Part shown: piece after piece, positions 42,948-51,672 of the stretch
How the letters are laid out: the number at the start of each line of letters is the position of its first letter
Position numbering within the stretch: position 1 is the stretch's first letter
Assembly: GCA_010672925.1 (NCBI GenBank)
Contig: JAAHFP010000021.1
Span: forward strand, 1-64,000
Length of the DNA: 64,000 bases
From: Symploca sp. SIO1C2
Lineage (GTDB): Bacteria > Cyanobacteriota > Cyanobacteriia > Cyanobacteriales > Coleofasciculaceae
Direction: 5' to 3'
Position numbers and translations under genes: made by a program
Notes under the pieces: model-generated
What the model was told of the DNA's origin: nothing
Seen by the model: the letters and a program-made list of their open reading frames with translations, nothing else
Databases searched by the model: none

Positions 42948-43502
42948 TTAGAGCTTTAACCAATTAAAAACCTGCTCAACCGTTAGCTCTAGTTCAATAC
43001 CGCTAATAATAGGTAACTGAGCCGTCCCCTTGAATAATTTTACTCGTTGCTCTGGGAACACGGCTAAAATACTCTCATTTTTTGGCTCCATTAACCACCC
43101 TAATTCTGTACCATGCTCAGAACAGTGCAGTAATTTTTCTAGTACTTTGGTTTGACTCTGGTCTGGAGATAAGATTTCAATAGACCAATCAGGATGAATC
43201 TCAAAGCGATTAGCAATTTTCCCAGAAGGAGTAACCGGAATTCTTGCCTACCGAAACACCGAAATATCCGGGATAACCGAGTCTCCACCAAAAGTACAGC
43301 GTAGTTCAGGAAATGCTCTAGCAATTTTTTGGGGTTTAGCTACTCGGTTAATTGCTTCACACAGTTCAACTTGTAGCAGACTATGCTCTCCTTGTGGGAT
43401 TGGTTTTTGAATAATCTCGTTGTTAATAAACTCTGAAGCAGGTTTGGTTTCTGGGAATTTTAAGAACTGCTCTAGAGATAGAGATTGCGTAGCTATAGTC
43501 AT
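42948..43502 (-). pseudogene. Uma2-family gene interrupted by an amber codon
   Basis: Reading from ATG 43502, 84 residues (LSLEQFLKFPETKPASEF ... VIPDISVFR) end at TAG 43248-43250. The same frame continues without shift: ARIPVTPSGKIANRFEIHPD, WSIEILSPDQSQTKVLEK, LELTVEQVFNWLKL, stop at 42948-42950. The combined 184 residues are a normal Uma2 protein. At the TAG position Uma2 proteins usually have Trp (VFRW-RIP), so TGG to TAG is the simplest explanation. It is either a recent nonsense mutation or a sequencing error. Confidence 0.85.
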
Positions 43503-43700
43503 CTGTGCTACAAAGCCTCAATTTATTATTAATCATATCATTAAAAGTGTGATCGCACTAGTATAGTTAGTTGGTGGAACTGACATCTTGCCAGTGGCCG
43601 AAACTATGATTTGATGGAGACTGTTGCTACAGGCTAGAAGCCTGTTCCACAGGAGGACTTTAGCTGGGTCTCGCCACTTCAAAGACAGATTTATACTCAG

Positions 43701-43852
43701 ATCTTGCACCAAGTTGAACATTGACCTGTGAAGTTAGGGAATAGGGAATAGGGAATAGGGAATAGGGAACAGTGATAAGATTTGACGATTTCAGTACTGA
43801 AATTGATTGTTATCAGTCAGGATATTCAGTATTTTTGAAAAGAGTGCAAGAT
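43701..43852. repeat. ATCTTGCAC/GTGCAAGAT element, copy 2
   Basis: The inverted ends are ATCTTGCAC (43701-43709) and GTGCAAGAT (43844-43852), extended outward to CTCAG/GTGAG with one mismatch. The interior holds gggaata heptamers and the 'ttcagtactgaaattgattgtt' block shared with 7785-7882 and 56164-56297. The rest of 43503-43950 holds a GTGGAAC...GTTCCAC repeat at about 43574-43651 and no gene. Confidence 0.7.
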
Positions 43853-44052
43853 GTGAGTTATACCAAATCCGGTTCTCATATCAGGGGAAAAATAATTCAC
43901 AGTCTCCCATGGAAGCAAAAGCAAAGTATCCTCTGGCTTCCCCCTTATTAAGCAGGGCTAATTCATTGTGATGAGAGAAAATTAGGACAGCCAGAAAAAG
44001 TGCGTAAACTATCGATTGAACGAATATGTGAAACTCTCTCACTTCTCCAGGA

Positions 44053-44626
44053 ATGAAAACCAATCTTCTTGATACTTTAGCTCAACTCCCAGATTGTCGT
44101 GCTCCCAGAGGAAAACGCTATCCCTTATGGTTAATTTTGCTGCTGGTGATTATGGCAACGATGAGTGATTGCTATGGTTATCGAGCCTTGGAAGATTTTG
44201 CTCGTCGTCATCACCAAGCCTTGCGGGAAAGTTTAGAGTTACCACCAGTGGGTTTTCCCTCAGACTCGACTTTTCGCAGAGTAATGATGAGTATTGATTT
44301 TACTCAATTAGCCCAAGTTTTGACGAACTGGATTAGGGATAGGATGCCAACCCAAGAGGGTGATTGGCTAGGAGTTGATGGCAAGAGTATCAAAGGAACA
44401 TTGAATAATTATGCTCAAGCTTATCAAGACTTCGTTTCAGTAGTTTCTGTATGAAGATCGCTCCAGAATACAATTGGGTAATGCTCCTGCTAATCTCTCA
44501 ATGATTCGTAGTTTAGTCATGGCCATTTTACGCTACCATGGCTACTCTTCTATGACCACAGCAATTCGGTCGATTGCTCATGATCTAGAGAAGATTTTGC
44601 TGCTAATTGGGACTCAAAAGAGCTAG
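44053..44626 (+). pseudogene. ISAs1-family transposase, internally deleted
   Basis: The 5' part encodes 133 residues (LAQLPDCRAPRGKRYPLW, SDSTFRRVMMSIDF, WLGVDGKSIKGT with the first catalytic Asp) and then stops. A second piece in another frame encodes the C-terminal LGNAPANLSMIRSLV, AILRYHGYSSMTTAIRS and ends TAG 44624-44626. The middle of the DDE domain (roughly 150-200 residues) is missing, so no active transposase can be made. Confidence 0.85.
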
Positions 44627-44676
44627 CGAGCGCTCTCACGGGCGAACCCAAGCAATCGCTTTCTCTTGGATGAGCT

Positions 44677-44945
44677 ATGGCGGCTTTTGAGGTTAGCGAT
44701 CAGCGATCGCACAACCAGTCGGAGTCATGGCAGCTTTTGAGGTTAGCGATCGCACAACCAGTCGGAGTCATGGCAGCTTTTGAGGTTAGTGATCGCACAA
44801 CCAGTCGGAGTCATGGCAGCTTTTGAGGTTAGTGATCGCACAACCAGTCGGAGTCATGGCAGCTTTCGAGGTTAGCGATCGCACAACCAGTCGGAGCTAT
44901 GGCAGCTTTTGAGGTTAGCGATCGCACAACCAGTCGGAGCTATGG
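44677..44945 (+). repeat. 43-bp tandem minisatellite containing HIP1
   Basis: Units beginning 'atggcagcttttgaggtta' start at 44677, 44727, 44770, 44813, 44856, 44899 and 44942. Spacing is 43 bases except 50 for the first, which has a 7-base duplication. Most units hold gcgatcgc or gtgatcgc. No unique spacers exist, so this is not CRISPR. After the inverted repeat, 45061-45125 is a cctgcct/ctgcctt heptamer tract. Confidence 0.9.
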
Positions 44946-45132
44946 CTGATTTGTCCGAGAGTTCCACATATTCGTTCAATCGATAGTTTACGCACTTTTT
45001 CTGGCTGTCCTAATTTTCTCTCATCACAATGAATTAGCCCTGCTCCAAGGAGGGGTTAGGGGTGGGTTTCTGCCTCCTGCCTCCTGCCTCCTGCCTCCTG
45101 CCTTCTGCCTTCTGCCTTCTGCCTTCCAAGCA

Positions 45133-45891
45133 CTAAAGTGCCACCTGAGTTATTTCCTCTGGAGTTAAGTGAGAATAGACCACCTTACCATCTAAAAACC
45201 AGACAATACGCCTGGTTAAACGAGCCACTTCTGGTTCATGAGTAACCATCACCACCGTGATACCAGTAGCATTAAGCTCAGTAAAGATATCCATTACCTC
45301 CGCAGTCGTCCGAGAATCCAAAGCTCCCGTTGGTTCATCTGCTAACAATAAGACTGGTTTATTGACAATAGCACGAGCGATCGCGACTCGTTGTTGTTGT
45401 CCCCCAGAAAGTTGGTTGGGTTTATTATGCATCCGGTTAGCTAACCCCACCCGGTGCAAAGCTTCCGTCGCTAGGTCTCGTCGCACCCTAGCAGGAATTC
45501 CCGCATAGATCATGGGCAATATGACATTTTCCAATGCTGTTAGTTGGGGCAACAGATGGAATTGCTGAAAAATAAACCCAATTTTGAGATTACGAATCCC
45601 CGCTAAATCAGTGTCTCCCAAATGGGCAACATCCAAACCATCTAGGTAATAGCATCCATCTGTCGGTCTGTCAAGACAACCAATAACATTCATCGCTGTA
45701 GACTTTCCTGAACCAGAAGGACCCATAATTGCACAGTATTCCCCTTGTTCAACAATGAGGTTAACATTATCCAATGCCTTAACTTCTGTATTATCTGAAC
45801 CGTAAACCTTAGAAATTGCTTCCAGGCGAATAATTACCGGTTGATGAGCCGGACTAGACGAAGCAGCAGATTTCATAATCTTATTTTCCAA
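45133..45891 (-). CDS. ABC exporter ATP-binding subunit (MacB/LolD type)
   Basis: The protein has 252 residues. Walker [11 protein letters not shown]-loop [16 protein letters not shown], signature [14 protein letters not shown], Walker [15 protein letters not shown] and the H-loop VTHEP are complete. FQQFHLLP and the short form are typical of the MacB/LolD group, which drives tripartite export or lipoprotein release. The matching MacB-type permease (51673-52896) and HlyD adaptor (57327-58817) are on the same strand but separated by other genes. It is cytosolic, bound to the permease. Confidence 0.9.
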   Translation of the reverse strand: MENKIMKSAASSSPAHQPVIIRLEAISKVYGSDNTEVKALDNVNLIVEQGEYCAIMGPSGSGKSTAMNVIGCLDRPTDGCYYLDGLDVAHLGDTDLAGIRNLKIGFIFQQFHLLPQLTALENVILPMIYAGIPARVRRDLATEALHRVGLANRMHNKPNQLSGGQQQRVAIARAIVNKPVLLLADEPTGALDSRTTAEVMDIFTELNATGITVVMVTHEPEVARLTRRIVWFLDGKVVYSHLTPEEITQVAL

Positions 45892-45912
45892 CTCCTAATT
45901 CTAAAACTTTTT

Positions 45913-45974
45913 TCCTGTGGAACTGGCATCCTGCCAGTACAGAGTTTGAAACAGGCTAGAAGCCTGTTCCACTG
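45913..45974. repeat. GTGGAAC...GTTCCAC dispersed repeat
   Basis: The ends GTGGAACTGGC and AAGCCTGTTCCAC enclose two small palindromes, 'actggcatcctgccagt' and 'aggctagaagcct'. Related copies lie at 43574-43651, 51119-51200 and, partly, at 11447-11471, 39514-39530 and 46119-46150. Confidence 0.7.
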
Positions 45975-46185
45975 TTCTAACAATTCTTAAATATTAATCT
46001 CGATGAGTTTGTTGCATTGACCATTATCTTTTGACTATTATTAGGGATAATGGAGAAAGTGTGCGCTTATAGATAAAGCACAATGATATCTTGAAGTGCA
46101 AAATCATCAATTTTCCTCCTGTGGAACTGGCATCCTGCCAGTAAAAAGCTGGAAACAGTCTATAAGCAAAGTTCTCCATTCTTAA

Positions 46186-46215
46186 TTCTCCATTCTCCAT
46201 TCTCCATTCTCCATT
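46186..46215 (+). repeat. heptamer STRR (cattctc) ending at the NACHT start codon
   Basis: Four CATTCTC units end three bases before the ATG at 46219, taking the place where a ribosome site would be expected. Confidence 0.85.
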
Positions 46216-46218
46216 GCT

Positions 46219-49200
46219 ATGGTAGAGCCTTTAACAACTTTGGGAGTTTCTGTCCTGGGAAGTTTGGTATTGAAAGAGATTCTACCGGAGTTAGGCAAAG
46301 GAGCACTGGAAGATTACGTTAAAGACTTCTTCAAGGATTTTATTAAAGGTAAGATTCCCTCAGCTAACAATAGCGTTTTGCAACAGGCGCTGGGTAAAAC
46401 TCTACAGCAGTTTGTAAAATTAATCGAATTGGAGTTGGAATATAAATGTGACCTTTCTGGTGCAGAAATTAGAGACAATTACCAAGTCAGAATTAAGGGA
46501 TTTCTTAAGAATGAGCAGGTTAAATCCCTGTTGGGGAGTGCTTTTGGCTATGATTACCATGAAATAAATGGTAAACAATTGGCCTTAATCTGGAGACAGC
46601 ATTATCCCCCAGCAATGCCAGCTGGTTTTAATTGGCATCGGGTTGCGACTAAATATGTGGAAGTAGTTAAAGATTTAATTAAGCAGTTACCGGAATTGAG
46701 GGAAATTCTGGAATTAGAAACACTGCAAGTGGTAGCGGAGCAGACTCAAGCAATTGCTGGTATTCCTACAGATTTTAACCTGGCAGCTTATCAAGAAGGA
46801 CTTAAAGAGCGCTATGCTAATCTCAATTTAGATAGTTTGGATGCTAGTGTCTATGACTATCGGGAAAAACTGAAGGTCTGGCAGGTATTTGTACCACAGT
46901 ATGTGCGGCAATGTCAGGAATTTTTACCCCAAGTTTACGAAATTCCTAAGGAACATCAAAGACAATTACGGCAGAGTGATCAACTAGAGGCAGAAGTTGA
47001 CCCAGCAGCTTGGGAACGGTATAAAGAGATTTATTATCAGCAGCCCATCAGACAGATTTTGGAGGTGGTTAGTGAAATCTGGTCTGATGACAGCTATCGG
47101 TATCTGGTAATTTTGGGAGACCCGGGTTCCGGTAAGTCCATGTTATTGCAATATTTGGCATTGAACTGGGCTAGGAGTCCTCTGGATAATGCCATTGAAT
47201 TGCGGATTCCTCTGTTAATTGAACTGCGGACTTATATTCTTGACCGCAATACTGGAGGGTGCAAGGATTTATTAGACTTTTTGGACAAGGGTAATGTGAT
47301 CTGTCGCCTCAATCCCCATCGACTCCAAGAAAGATTAAAAGCGGGTAAGGTTTTGGTGATGTTTGATGGCTTGGATGAGGTATTTGAGCCTAGGCAACGG
47401 GAAAAGGTAATTACCGATATCCATCGGTTTACTAATGAGTATCCCAAAGTTCGGGTAATCGTCACTTCTCGCATTATTGGTTACAAACCTCAACGGCTGC
47501 GAGATGCTGAATTTCGTCACTTCCTGCTGCAAGATTTAGACTCAAGGCAAATTCAGGACTTTATCCACCGTTGGCATCAGTTAACTTTTACCGATGAGGC
47601 TGATAAACTGAGAAAGCGGGAGCGTTTACAGCGGGCTATCGATACCTCGAAAGCGATTAGGGAGTTAGCAGAAAATCCCCTGTTGCTGACCATGATGGCC
47701 ATACTTAATCGTAATCAAGAATTACCCAGAGACCGACCGGAACTTTATCTCCAAGCCTCGCGAGTATTGCTGCATCAATGGGATGTAGAGCAAAAACTGT
47801 TAGCCGACCCCCAGCTAAATGCGGTAACTATCGATTATAAGGATAAGCAAGCGATGCTGCGGCAGATTGCCTACTTTATGCAAGGAGCAGATAAGGGTTT
47901 GGCAGGTAATCTGATTCGGGGGAATAATTTAGAAGGGCTTCTCTTTGACTATATAGAAAGTCTCAAAGTCGGCAATGCCAGAACCATTGCTCGGTTACTG
48001 ATTGAACAACTGCGGAGTCGCAATTTTATTTTATGCTTTCTGGGGGGAGATGTTTATGCTTTTGTCCATCGGACATTTTTAGAATATTTCTGTGCTTGGG
48101 AATATGTCTGGCAGTTTCAACAGACGCAAACCCTCTCTATTGAACAATTGAAAACCGAAGTATTTGGTAAGCATTGGCAGGATGAGTCTTGGCAGGAAGT
48201 CCTACAGCTGATAGCTGGGATGATTGATGCCAAGTTTGTGGGGCAAATTATTGAATACCTGATAGAGCAGAAAATCGATAAGCGAGATTTTCTTGATAAA
48301 TATAGACGATTGAAAGCTGAAGGAGTAAAAAAGCTGCTCTTAGCAGCCAACTGCCTTGGGGAAGTAAGAAACAAAAATGCGATTGTTCCGATTTCTACTC
48401 GACTGCAAGCATTGCTTATCAAAGAGCTGGAACAAGAATATCCTTATAAATTCGATGCTGAAGCGGCTAGTGTAATTGTGAATGCGATCGCTACAGTTTG
48501 GCAAGATGCTCCACAAATGTTGAAGTGGCTGAAATCCTGTGTTCAGCTTGATAATCTAAGTTCTTTTATACCAGAATCTGCTGTCAAAGCGATCGCTCAA
48601 CATTGGAAAGATGACCCTGATACTTTACCCTTGCTCAAACAATGGGCGCAATCTGATAACAATAGTAATGTGCGACAAGCGGCAGTGCGAGAATTAGCCA
48701 AGGGTTGGAAGGATGAGCCGGATACTTTACCCCTAATCCAACAACGGGCACAATCTGATGACAATTGGCTTGTGCGACAAGCGGCAGTACAAGAAATAGC
48801 TCGTGGCTGGAAAGATGAACCGGATACCTTACCCCTGCTTAAACAATGGGTGCAATTTGATAAATATAGGGTTGTGCAATATGCAGCAGTCGAAGCATTA
48901 GCCAAAGGCTGGAAAGATGACCCCGAAACCTTAACCCTAATCAAACAACGAGCCCAATCTAATAAACATTCGGGTGCGCGACGTGCAGCAGTCGAAGCAT
49001 TAGCCAAAGGCTGGAAAGATGACCCTGAAACCTTACCCCTGCTCAAACAACGGGCACAATCTGATGAGGATATGTGGGTGCGACGTGCAGCAGTCGAAGC
49101 ATTAGCCAAGGACTGGAAAGATGACCCCGAAACCTTAGCCCTAATCAAACAACAAGTCCAATCTGATGAGGATAGTTGGGTGCGACGTGCAGCAGTCGAA

Positions 49201-50772
49201 GCATTAGCTAAGGGCTGGAAAGATGACCCCGAAACCTTAGCCCTAATCAAACAACAAGTCCAATCTGATGAGGATAGTTGGGTGCGACGTGCAGCAGTCG
49301 AAGCATTAGCCAACGGCTGGAGGGATAAACCGGATACCTTACCCTTGCTCAAACAATGGGTGCAATCTCATGAAAATATTGAGGTACGACAAGCTGCCGT
49401 GGAAGAAATCGCCCGTGGCTGGAAGGATGAGCCTGATACTTTACCCTTGCTCAAACAATGGGCGCAATCTCATGAAAATATTGAGGTACGACAAGCTGCC
49501 GTGGAAGAAATCGCCCGTGGCTGGAAGGATAAGCCTGATACTTTACCCTTGCTCAAACAATGGACGCAATCTGATAAAGACTGGGCTGTGCAACGTGCAG
49601 CAGTTCGAGAATTAGCCAAAGGCTGGAAAGATGACTCTGAAACCTTAACCCTAATCAAACAACGAGCACAATCTGATAACAATAGTAATGTGCGACGTGC
49701 AGCAGTGGAAGCATTAGCCAAGGGCTGGAAAAATGACCCTAAAACCTTAACCTTAATCAAACAATGGGCACAATCTGATGAAAATAGTGATGTGCGATGC
49801 GCAGCAGTAAGAGAATTAGCTAAGGTTTGGAAAGATGACCCTGATACCTTAACCCTAATCAAACAACGAGCTCAATCTGATGAAAATAGCAATGTACGAT
49901 GTGTAGCAGTGGAAGAAATCGCCCGTGGCTGGAAGGATGAACCCGATACCTTACCCCTGCTCAAACAACGTATTCAATTGAAAGAACATCCATATGTACT
50001 AGAAGCAGCAGTGGAAGAAATCGCCCGTGGCTGGAAGGATGAACCCGATACCTTACCCTGGTTAAAACAACGTATTCAATTGAAAGAGTATTGGTTTGTA
50101 CGAGGAACTGCTATACAAGAGTTAGCTAAAGGATGGAAAAATGAACCTGAGACCTTACCCCTGGTGAAATTTTATGCTCAGTATGATAATCATTGGTTGG
50201 TACGAGGAGTAGCGATGACAACTTTAGCTGAAAGATGGAAAGATGATCCTGATACTTTACCTCTTCTCCAACAATGCGCTCAATCTGACGATAATAAGTT
50301 TGTGCGACGTGAAGCAGTGCAACAACTAGCCAAGGGATGGAAAGATAATCCTGAAATTGTCAATTGGCTCAAAAATTTGGCAGTGACTGATAATTCCTTA
50401 GATATAGAGCAAGCAACCATCGAAGAGTTAACCAAAGACTGGACAGAAACTCAACAAGCTATACCCTGGTTCAAATCCCTTGCTCAACTAGATGATGATT
50501 GGTTCATGCGACAATTAGCAATAGAATATTTAGCTCAAAATTGGCAAGATGAGCCTTGGATGTTAGAGTTTTTAAGCGATCGCGTACTCAATGACCCCTT
50601 TAAGCGGCAAAGTAAGTGGGAAGACAACCCTCGGCAAGTCGCCCTTGAGCTCATCATCAAGCACTATCCCAACCATCCTGATATTCTACCCCTGTTACAG
50701 GACAGAGCCGAAAATGACTCGGATGAAAAAATGAGGAAATTTGCGAAGAGGAATTTAGATTTTAGATTTTAG
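46219..50772 (+). CDS. NACHT NTPase with C-terminal HEAT-like repeats (bacterial NLR-like)
   Basis: The protein has 1517 residues. The N-terminal 120 residues are helical and may be the effector or adaptor (ILPELGKGALEDYVKDFF). The NACHT module has Walker A GDPGSGKS (300-307), Walker B VMFDGLDE (380-387), VIVTSRIIGY, LAENPLLLTMMA and FVHRTFLEYFCAWEY. From about residue 794 to 1440 come about 20 HEAT-like repeats of 34 residues with the pattern GWKDDPETLPLLKQ...VRRAAVEALAK. This is the plan of STAND/NLR-like defence proteins: sensor repeats, switch NTPase, effector. It would act in the cytosol, perhaps against phage. The start ATG follows a heptamer repeat. No protease or nuclease effector domain is recognised. 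Confidence 0.88.
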   Translation: MVEPLTTLGVSVLGSLVLKEILPELGKGALEDYVKDFFKDFIKGKIPSANNSVLQQALGKTLQQFVKLIELELEYKCDLSGAEIRDNYQVRIKGFLKNEQVKSLLGSAFGYDYHEINGKQLALIWRQHYPPAMPAGFNWHRVATKYVEVVKDLIKQLPELREILELETLQVVAEQTQAIAGIPTDFNLAAYQEGLKERYANLNLDSLDASVYDYREKLKVWQVFVPQYVRQCQEFLPQVYEIPKEHQRQLRQSDQLEAEVDPAAWERYKEIYYQQPIRQILEVVSEIWSDDSYRYLVILGDPGSGKSMLLQYLALNWARSPLDNAIELRIPLLIELRTYILDRNTGGCKDLLDFLDKGNVICRLNPHRLQERLKAGKVLVMFDGLDEVFEPRQREKVITDIHRFTNEYPKVRVIVTSRIIGYKPQRLRDAEFRHFLLQDLDSRQIQDFIHRWHQLTFTDEADKLRKRERLQRAIDTSKAIRELAENPLLLTMMAILNRNQELPRDRPELYLQASRVLLHQWDVEQKLLADPQLNAVTIDYKDKQAMLRQIAYFMQGADKGLAGNLIRGNNLEGLLFDYIESLKVGNARTIARLLIEQLRSRNFILCFLGGDVYAFVHRTFLEYFCAWEYVWQFQQTQTLSIEQLKTEVFGKHWQDESWQEVLQLIAGMIDAKFVGQIIEYLIEQKIDKRDFLDKYRRLKAEGVKKLLLAANCLGEVRNKNAIVPISTRLQALLIKELEQEYPYKFDAEAASVIVNAIATVWQDAPQMLKWLKSCVQLDNLSSFIPESAVKAIAQHWKDDPDTLPLLKQWAQSDNNSNVRQAAVRELAKGWKDEPDTLPLIQQRAQSDDNWLVRQAAVQEIARGWKDEPDTLPLLKQWVQFDKYRVVQYAAVEALAKGWKDDPETLTLIKQRAQSNKHSGARRAAVEALAKGWKDDPETLPLLKQRAQSDEDMWVRRAAVEALAKDWKDDPETLALIKQQVQSDEDSWVRRAAVEALAKGWKDDPETLALIKQQVQSDEDSWVRRAAVEALANGWRDKPDTLPLLKQWVQSHENIEVRQAAVEEIARGWKDEPDTLPLLKQWAQSHENIEVRQAAVEEIARGWKDKPDTLPLLKQWTQSDKDWAVQRAAVRELAKGWKDDSETLTLIKQRAQSDNNSNVRRAAVEALAKGWKNDPKTLTLIKQWAQSDENSDVRCAAVRELAKVWKDDPDTLTLIKQRAQSDENSNVRCVAVEEIARGWKDEPDTLPLLKQRIQLKEHPYVLEAAVEEIARGWKDEPDTLPWLKQRIQLKEYWFVRGTAIQELAKGWKNEPETLPLVKFYAQYDNHWLVRGVAMTTLAERWKDDPDTLPLLQQCAQSDDNKFVRREAVQQLAKGWKDNPEIVNWLKNLAVTDNSLDIEQATIEELTKDWTETQQAIPWFKSLAQLDDDWFMRQLAIEYLAQNWQDEPWMLEFLSDRVLNDPFKRQSKWEDNPRQVALELIIKHYPNHPDILPLLQDRAENDSDEKMRKFAKRNLDFRF
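48601..50340 (+). repeat. 102-bp tandem coding repeats of the NACHT gene
   Basis: About 17 clear units of 102 bp. Neighbouring units at about 49110-49211 and 49212-49313 are almost identical, as are those at about 49363-49464 and 49465-49566, which points to recent unit duplication. Minus-strand frames at 48597-49352 and 49470-49862 are artefacts of the repeat. Confidence 0.9.
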
Positions 50773-50789
50773 AAAAAATTCCGTCATTT

Positions 50790-50983
50790 GTAGGGGCGGG
50801 TTTAGGGTCGCCGTTAACGGAATTTACGACAACTTTGGTACAAAACCCGCCCAATCGATAACCTGGCAAATAAAACTGGTAATTGGGGATTAATTGCGTT
50901 AACTGGGGAGGGTGACAGAAGGGCGGGTTTTGATCCTAATATTCGGGTTAAATGGCTTAGACTTTCTCTAAACCCGCTCCTAC
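50790..50983. repeat. 194-bp palindromic-ended element, copy 1
   Basis: The ends GTAGGGGCGGGTTTA and TAAACCCGCTCCTAC are inverted repeats with one mismatch. It is homologous along its length to 51321-51515. A second shared block ('gcacaacttt...gttatttgtg') lies beside each copy, at about 50994-51090 and 51212-51309. Confidence 0.8.
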
Positions 50984-51320
50984 GGGATACAGGCGCACAA
51001 CTTTTCCATCATGGAAAATAATACAACAAATATGACGCGATCGCAACCTTGTTATTTGTGGAATTGGTAATTAAGGATTGGGATAAAATATGGAATTTAG
51101 ATTTTAGAAAAAATGGTTAGTGGAACTGGCATCTTGCCAGTGTATAAATGTAGCATCTTGCCGATGCAGCAACGAAAACAGGCAGTCAGCTTGTTCCACA
51201 TAGAAGCTACAGGTGCACAACTTTCTCATTATGCAAAATAGTACAGCAAATAGAGTGCGATCGCAACCCTGTTATTTGTGAAATTGGCAATTAAGAATTA
51301 GGAACAAAATTCCGTCATTT

Positions 51321-51515
51321 GTAGGGGCGGGTTTAGGGTCGCCGTTAACGCAATTTACGGCAATTTTGGTACAAAACCCGCGCAAACCGATAACCTGGAA
51401 AATAAAACTGGTAATTGGGGATTAATTGGGTTAACTGGGGAGGGTTACAGCAGGGCGGGTTTTGATGGTAATATTCGGGCTCAATGGCCTAAATTTTCCC
51501 TAAACCCGCCCCTAC
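51321..51515. repeat. 195-bp palindromic-ended element, copy 2
   Basis: The perfect inverted ends are GTAGGGGCGGGTTTA (51321-51335) and TAAACCCGCCCCTAC (51501-51515). It is a direct repeat of copy 1. The remainder of the 50773-51672 gap holds a GTGGAAC...GTTCCAC repeat (51119-51200) and caaacaa heptamers (about 51625-51668), and no gene. Confidence 0.8.
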
Positions 51516-51672
51516 GATAGGTGTAATTTAATTGATAGATTAAAGTCGAAGGTCGAAGACAGTAGCAGAAAATGTAGGTTGGGTGAAACAAAGTGAAACC
51601 CAACGCAGCCCACTCTCCCAAACAACCAATAACAAACAACAAACAACAAACAACAAATAACAAACAACAATT

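Larger units (their letters stand above)
43951..45044. mobile_element. decayed ISAs1-type element within 88-bp inverted repeats
   Basis: Bases 43951-44038 and 44957-45044 are inverted copies with a single mismatch (44031/44964). Between them lie a transposase remnant and a 43-bp minisatellite. Such long ends are unusual for ISAs1 elements, whose ends are short, so the right arm may be a secondary inverted duplication. No flanking target duplication is clear. Confidence 0.75.

Noticed and set aside
44677-44945. Regular repeat array that might be CRISPR
   Set aside because: The whole 43-bp unit is repeated without unique spacers, and no cas genes are nearby; it is a minisatellite.
48597-49862. 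Long minus-strand frames within the NACHT gene
   Set aside because: They are by-products of the 102-bp coding repeat on the plus strand, which has clear protein motifs.
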